Origin: Acanthamoeba sp. SK_2022b
Lineage: Eukaryota; Discosea; Longamoebia; Acanthamoebidae
Direction: 5' to 3'
NCBI GenBank assembly: GCA_027943245.1
Contig: JANDJZ010000961.1
Location: 1 to 11,702 of the forward strand
DNA: 11,702 nt
The position numbers were made by a program, and so were the translations under genes. The notes under the pieces are model-generated. The model ran no database searches. It was not told the origin of the DNA and saw nothing but the letters and a program-made list of their open reading frames with translations. Below are positions 8,428-11,702 of this stretch, in pieces (the stretch's first letter is position 1; the number at the start of each line of letters is the position of its first letter).

Positions 8428-8741
8428 TTGTAGGACTGTGCTAGCCAGGAGAAGTTCGGTGGCCTCCGCGATGGTTACTAGTGCGTCACTACCCGCGCCT
8501 AATCCTGACCCAAACCAACACCCTAATCACTTCCCAACACCCTATGTGCACATACGCACTCTTGCACGTGGCCGCCCACGCATTTGCCCTCTCTCTCTCT
8601 CTCTCCCCCGTCGAGAAGCTCATGACCACTCGGCGTGCCTCCCTGCACTCTCCCGCCTGCGTCTCACGCTTGTGGGGGTCAGGTGTGGGACTGTGCTGGC
8701 CAGGAGAAGCTTGGCGGCCTCCGCGATGGTTACTAGTGCGT
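8428..8741. repeat. Exon-sized duplication, two copies 255 bp apart
   Basis: Bases 8433-8486 and 8688-8741 agree at 50 of 54 positions. The match covers the Ran G3 exon and its splice donor and fades in the flanking introns, although both acceptor sides carry a short C- or G-rich run. The interval also holds a (CT)8 tract at 8589-8604. Confidence 0.9.
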
Positions 8742-8769
8742 TGTGCCGAACCAATGATGCTGTGTTTGC

Positions 8770-8779
8770 GGGGGGGGGG
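8770..8779 (+). repeat. Run of 10 G
   Basis: Homopolymer in the intron-like spacer between the second G3 exon and the TSRVTYKN exon of the Ran relic. Length may be unreliable in assembly. Confidence 0.9.
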
Positions 8780-8977
8780 AACGCACGCCATCCCGATCGT
8801 GTGGCTTACTCGCTTGCTCCCGCCTGCCAGCACCAGCCGTGTGACGTACAAAAACATTCCGAGGTGGTACCGCGAGGCCGTGGCCACCCCCCAATCCCAA
8901 CATGCCGGGTGTCCTAGTACGCTCAATCCGCCCCGCCCCTCCTCGGCCCCGCCCGTTGGTCAGCGCTGAACACCACC

Positions 8978-8998
8978 AACAACAACAACAACAACAAA
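8978..8998 (+). repeat. AAC microsatellite
   Basis: About six to seven AAC units immediately before the G4 part of the Ran relic. The expected Ran residues just before the G4 box are absent here, so the microsatellite and the C-rich sequence at 8883-8977 may mark a deletion or insertion junction. Confidence 0.85.
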
Positions 8999-9402
8999 GG
9001 TGGGCACCAAGGTGGACTTGAAAGAGCGCGTGGTCAAGCACCGCAAGAAGAATCTGCAGTACTACACATCTCCGCCAAGTCCACCTACAACTTCGAGAAG
9101 CCCTTCCTCTATCTTGCGCGCAGGCTTATTGGGTACCCTTTCCACAACCGCCCACCAACTCTGCTCTCTCCTCCGCTAACACCCTCACTCAACAAGCGAT
9201 CCTGGCCTGCACTTTACCGAATCTCCCCCGCTCACCGTGAGCTTGGCCTGAGTCAACAATGGCGTTACAGTGTACAGTGGCGCACGAATGCCGTTTTGTT
9301 TATGTTGGTTTTACATTGATGTTCTGGCCCGGAGGGCATTGGGGAAAGAACATGTTCGTTATGGTTCAGCGATTGAAGCCCGTCCAGTCGGTAACGCTTG
9401 GT

Positions 9403-10083
9403 TTAGCGACCCCAGCCAGGGCAGCCAGCGTTGAGTTCGTTGGCCACGAAGATGATCTGGAACCGATCGCCCTCCCACGGGTTGGGCGCGTCGGCGCAGC
9501 TGAAGTGGTGCTCGGTCGGGTGTGCGCGGCAGAAGCTGCCGGTCTTGGTCGACGAGATGCGGATGACGTCGTAGGGATAGAAGAAGTCCGCCTGCACTCC
9601 GCCCACCTTGTGGAAGCGGATCCAATCATAGGGCCTGAGCGGGTTGTTGCCGGGAACGCCCTTGCAGTGGATGTCGTTGTCCGCACCGAAGTTGGCCACC
9701 ACGGAGGCATTCTTGGGGAAGCACCAGAGGGCGCTCGAACCGCCGCTGAGGAAGGCCGGCACCGTGACGGGCGCCGCCATCCAGCAACCGTCCTGCACCT
9801 CGTTGGTGAACTGCGACGTGAGGAGCCACTGCTGGATGGTGGTGCGGTTGTTGGCCGCGCACGACATCGGGCACGAGGGCGCCACGCTGCAGTCGTGATA
9901 GCACCACGACGATGTGTTGAGGTTGTAGAGGGTGAACACGTCGCGATTGTACTTGACGGGCGCCGGCGGGTTGATGGGGTCGTAGGGCACGGGCGTGTTC
10001 TCGTACCACTGGGCATTGGCTGAGCCCGCGGCGAAGGCAAGCGCCACGATGGCGAGGAAGGAGAGGATGACCGGAGTGTTCAT
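9403..10083 (-). CDS. Small secreted cysteine-rich protein
   Basis: Intact frame of 226 codons, ATG at 10083, TAA at 9405-9403, no intron needed. Residues 1-24 form a clear signal peptide (MNTPVILSFLAIVALAFAAG, then SANA) with a likely cut before QW. There is no other membrane segment and no anchor signal at the C-terminus, so the product should be secreted or lodged in the cell wall. The mature chain has ten cysteines (61, 65, 71, 75, 100, 121, 140, 185, 196, 221), enough for five disulfides, with four in a tight CxxxC-x5-CxxxC cluster. N-glycosylation sequons lie at 56, 79 and 125. Aromatic residues are frequent (WYENTPVPYDP, DWIRFHK, DFFYPYD), which could suit a carbohydrate-binding or wall protein, but I recognise no family. 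Codon use is GC-rich at third positions and CpG is common, unlike the flanking repeats. A TATATTATC box sits 13-21 bases before the ATG, too near to call a promoter. Confidence 0.8.
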   Translation of the reverse strand: MNTPVILSFLAIVALAFAAGSANAQWYENTPVPYDPINPPAPVKYNRDVFTLYNLNTSSWCYHDCSVAPSCPMSCAANNRTTIQQWLLTSQFTNEVQDGCWMAAPVTVPAFLSGGSSALWCFPKNASVVANFGADNDIHCKGVPGNNPLRPYDWIRFHKVGGVQADFFYPYDVIRISSTKTGSFCRAHPTEHHFSCADAPNPWEGDRFQIIFVANELNAGCPGWGR

Positions 10084-10116
10084 GGCCGTTTTGGTGATAA
10101 TATACTAGGGTGAGGT

Positions 10117-10605
10117 TTGTTGTACAAGGCAAGTGCTGAAGTGTGTGTTGCTTGCTGGCTGGTAAGCTGGTTGATTGTTCTTTGCTCGAGGCCGGCACCT
10201 CTTTATGCGATCAACGCCTCGTGTACCAACGCGGTGTCCACGTACAACGGGGTCGTAACAGAGCTACGGAGTTACCGTCGTCCTAACGAACTTAGGGTAT
10301 CTTTGGCAAAACGTCACAGTGCCTTTAACGCCTCTCATTTAATAAACTCTTTTGGTACAGTTCTCTATCTAAGCACCCGGTACTACTTCTACTCGATCAA
10401 AAACGGCGGGGATTGGTGGCATCACCTGGCCGACAAGCTCACGCTCGCGTCGCAACAGTTCTGCCCCGCCATCATTGGCCCGCCCGGTATTGCTCGGGAT
10501 CACGTCGCGCGAGGTGATTGGCGTAAGTTCTTAATTAAGGATCAACAACAATTTCATCACCACTATTGGTTGGAGCTCATGCACCTCGGCAACCTCGTGG
10601 CCTGA
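10117..10605 (+). other. CpG-rich stretch with an uncertain ORF
   Basis: A plus-strand frame is open for 162 codons, divergent from the secreted-protein gene and starting in its upstream region. It includes STRYYFYSIKNGGDWWHHLA and CPAIIGPPGIARDHVARGDW. No family recognised. Over 10390-10530 the minus strand and another plus frame are also open, as is common in GC-rich DNA, so the true frame cannot be decided. AT-richer patches with GTATCT (10299) and TACAG near 10360 could be intron borders. Treat as possible host coding or regulatory sequence. Confidence 0.3.
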
Positions 10606-10925
10606 GTGGAGTTCCGTGTTGCCACAGGACCTGCTTCAGCAAGTGCCATGGCCACACCAGAGGGGCATCAGTCTGTTGCATGTGCTTGAGCAGCTAAGCA
10701 CAAGAGGAGGGATATGCTGTGGTTCTTTTGAAGTGCAGAAGAAAGAGCTTCACATCTTCCTTTCAGGCTGTAACAGTGGCAAAGTATGGTACCAACTGCT
10801 CCAATGTCAGCAGCTCAGCTAAGCATTGCTCCTGAATGGACATCTTAAATCCCTACAATGATGTAGAAGCCATAAAAACAGTGGAGAGCTCTTTGTGAAA
10901 AGCAAAACAGCTTCCTACATAATGT
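10606..10925. other. Unassigned repeat-like sequence
   Basis: CpG becomes rare at about 10615, so the edge of the host-like block is near 10605. Short frames exist on both strands (for example minus EDVKLFLLHFKRTTAYPS, about 10720-10770) but none has a start, splice pattern or family motif. Confidence 0.45.
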
Positions 10926-11216
10926 TTATATTTTTGTTTGGGGCACGTTGACAAAGCTGGCTTGCATCTTGTCAGCAGAGCAGTCATAGATGAAAACAGT
11001 AGTACAATCAGCAGGGCAGGCACAAAGGCAGTCAAGCATGTAATCAAAGGTGGTGTTCTTGAGAAGGCAAAAAGCAAAGAAGACCACTTTTCCATGCTCC
11101 TCCTGGGATATGTTGTGGTGTTCTTGAATCTTGGCCTTGGTGAAGGCTCTTTGGAGCTGCTCCTATGATCCTGGGCATGACAATGAACACTGCTCCTTTT
11201 GGTTGAAGAGTGCAGC
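10926..11216 (-). pseudogene. Decayed reading frame of unknown family
   Basis: A minus-strand frame reads from about 11216 to TAA at 10928-10926 with one internal TAG at 11165-11163. Before the stop it has AALFNQKEQCSLSCPG, preceded by a short hydrophobic run (MAIIATAMGI). After it come EQLQRAFTKAKIQEHHNISQ, GKVVFFAFCLLKNTTFDYML and a cysteine-rich DCLCACPADCTTVFIYDCSA. The protein-like composition over about 78 codons on this frame is better than in the other frames. The segment PADCTTVFIYDCSA loosely recalls the 'YDxxC' strand of some large fungal/protist transposases, but that is weak. The TAG could be a mutated CAG. Confidence 0.35.
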
Positions 11217-11702
11217 AATGCCCATGGCAGTGGCAATGATGGCCATGCCTTGAGCCTACTTTGTGCGCCATTACCTAAGCCTTCAACTTTGTGCATTCAA
11301 CACCATGTCTACTCATCCTAGCCCCAAGTGGAGTGCTGCCTTTCTGACTGCAGTTGGCTTATAATTTTTCATATGAATTGCACATTGTTGAGGTAACAAA
11401 ATCACATGTCAGTAGGCACACAGCAGTAGTGGTAGGTGCTTTACTTGAAACAAAACAACGGTTGTTAATAAAACTGAGCGTTCAGGAAAATGAGACAGTG
11501 ACTCATTTTCTGTAGACAGCACCTGTCTGGGATAGTGTCGTAAATGTCTACAGCTGTAGACATTTTGAGAAGGGGCAGTATAAGGTAGGTCACCACTAGT
11601 TTCATTTCAGGTTGTTTTTATGTCCTCTGAGAAGAAGAAGACAATGACAATTAACCTCATTGAGACATCTTAGGTTGCAAGTTTGTGCCTTGCTTTTGTG
11701 CA
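11217..11702. other. Gene-free tail of the window
   Basis: No coding region that I can support. It holds an AATAAA at about 11467, the 24-bp palindrome at 11542-11565, and at its end a short frame (MSSEKKKTMTINLIETS, from about 11621) after TTTCATTTCAG that could begin an exon but stops at once. Confidence 0.5.
11542..11565. repeat. 24-bp perfect palindrome
   Basis: Twelve bases, AAATGTCTACAG, are followed directly by their exact reverse complement with no spacer. A related TGTAGACAG lies 30 bases upstream (about 11512-11520). The DNA could form a cruciform or be bound by a dimeric protein, or it could be part of a mobile-element end. Confidence 0.9.

Larger units (their letters stand above)
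8428..9251 (+). pseudogene. Ran GTPase gene relic with a duplicated exon
   Basis: Ran is the small GTPase of nuclear transport. Pieces in gene order: 8428-8480 and 8683-8735, two copies of one exon (second copy VWDCAGQEKLGGLRDGY, the G3/switch II region, Ran WDTAGQEKFGGLRDGY), each after CAG and before donor GTGCGT; 8831-8882 (TSRVTYKNIPRWYREAV) after GCCTGCCAG; 9000-9132 (VGTKVDLKERVVKHRKKNLQ, the G4 box with Thr for Asn, then ISAKSTYNFEKPFLYLARRL, the G5 box); a 64-bp intron 9133-9196 with branch point CTAAC; and 9197-9236 (DPGLHFTESPPLT) ending at a possible donor GTGAGC. Copy 1 has TAG for the Trp and Ser for the G3 Gly. One base is missing near 9066 between the two parts of the fourth piece. 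The P-loop and switch I exons, the strand after GYY, the residues before the G4 box, about eight residues after KERVVK, and the acidic C-terminus are absent. Not processed, since introns are kept. Confidence 0.85.

Noticed and set aside
8480..8483. TAG after GGTTAC in both Ran exon copies as a nonsense mutation
   Set aside because: The bases TA before GTGCGT fit a phase-2 exon end, so the apparent stop is the exon/intron border.
8433..8486. Minus-strand reading of the duplicated block as a helical protein repeat
   Set aside because: The plus-strand match to the Ran G3 region with splice sites is far stronger.
8512..8552. Telomere-like CCCTAA units
   Set aside because: Only isolated CACCCTA(A) words occur, without a tandem array.
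9259..10023. Long plus-strand ORF opposite the secreted-protein gene
   Set aside because: It is a GC-rich antisense shadow; the minus-strand frame has a signal peptide and an ordered cysteine pattern.

Overview
This is a eukaryotic nuclear window. Split genes with GT-AG introns, CTAAC/CTAAT-type branch points, in-phase exon joins and a signal-peptide protein all point that way, and no bacterial operon structure is seen. The host-like part (about 8400-10600) is rich in CpG and GC, with short introns (64 bp in the Ran relic). That suits a compact-genome protist; an Acanthamoeba-like amoeba is a guess from style only, and I cannot name the organism.

Layout. (1) 1-2291, plus strand: the 3' part of a five-exon gene, apparently intact, for a transposase-like protein of a type I cannot name. 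Introns 2 and 3 are filled with hexamer-based minisatellites, GGGCGT in one and its reverse complement ACGCCC in the other. (2) 2292-4361: remnants of mobile-element coding sequence, namely a zinc-knuckle reading frame on the minus strand and a decayed Ty1/copia-type gag-pol with protease and GAG-pre-integrase traces on the plus strand. (3) 4362-5510, possibly to 5658, minus strand: a frameshifted multi-exon gene of unknown function. (4) 6026-8078, plus strand: a pseudogene of the DUF7869 family and a second, separate DUF7869 C-terminal fragment. (5) 8428-9251, plus strand: a broken copy of a Ran GTPase gene. It keeps recognisable exons and an intron, and one 53-base exon is present twice. (6) 9403-10083, minus strand: an intact gene for a small secreted cysteine-rich protein. 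(7) 10084-10605: CpG-rich sequence with an ORF of uncertain reality. (8) 10606-11702: CpG-poor repeat-like sequence with a decayed minus-strand reading frame and a 24-bp perfect palindrome.

The genes do not form a pathway. The window reads as a nest of old mobile elements next to a host-like block that itself contains a gene relic. CpG is strongly depleted in the decayed parts (2292-8400, 10606-11702) and not in 1-2291 or 8400-10600, which suggests mutation of methylated cytosines in the old elements. The two likely working genes are 1-2291 (cut by the window edge) and 9403-10083. Most long ORFs over 340-1900 are artefacts of the hexamer arrays.
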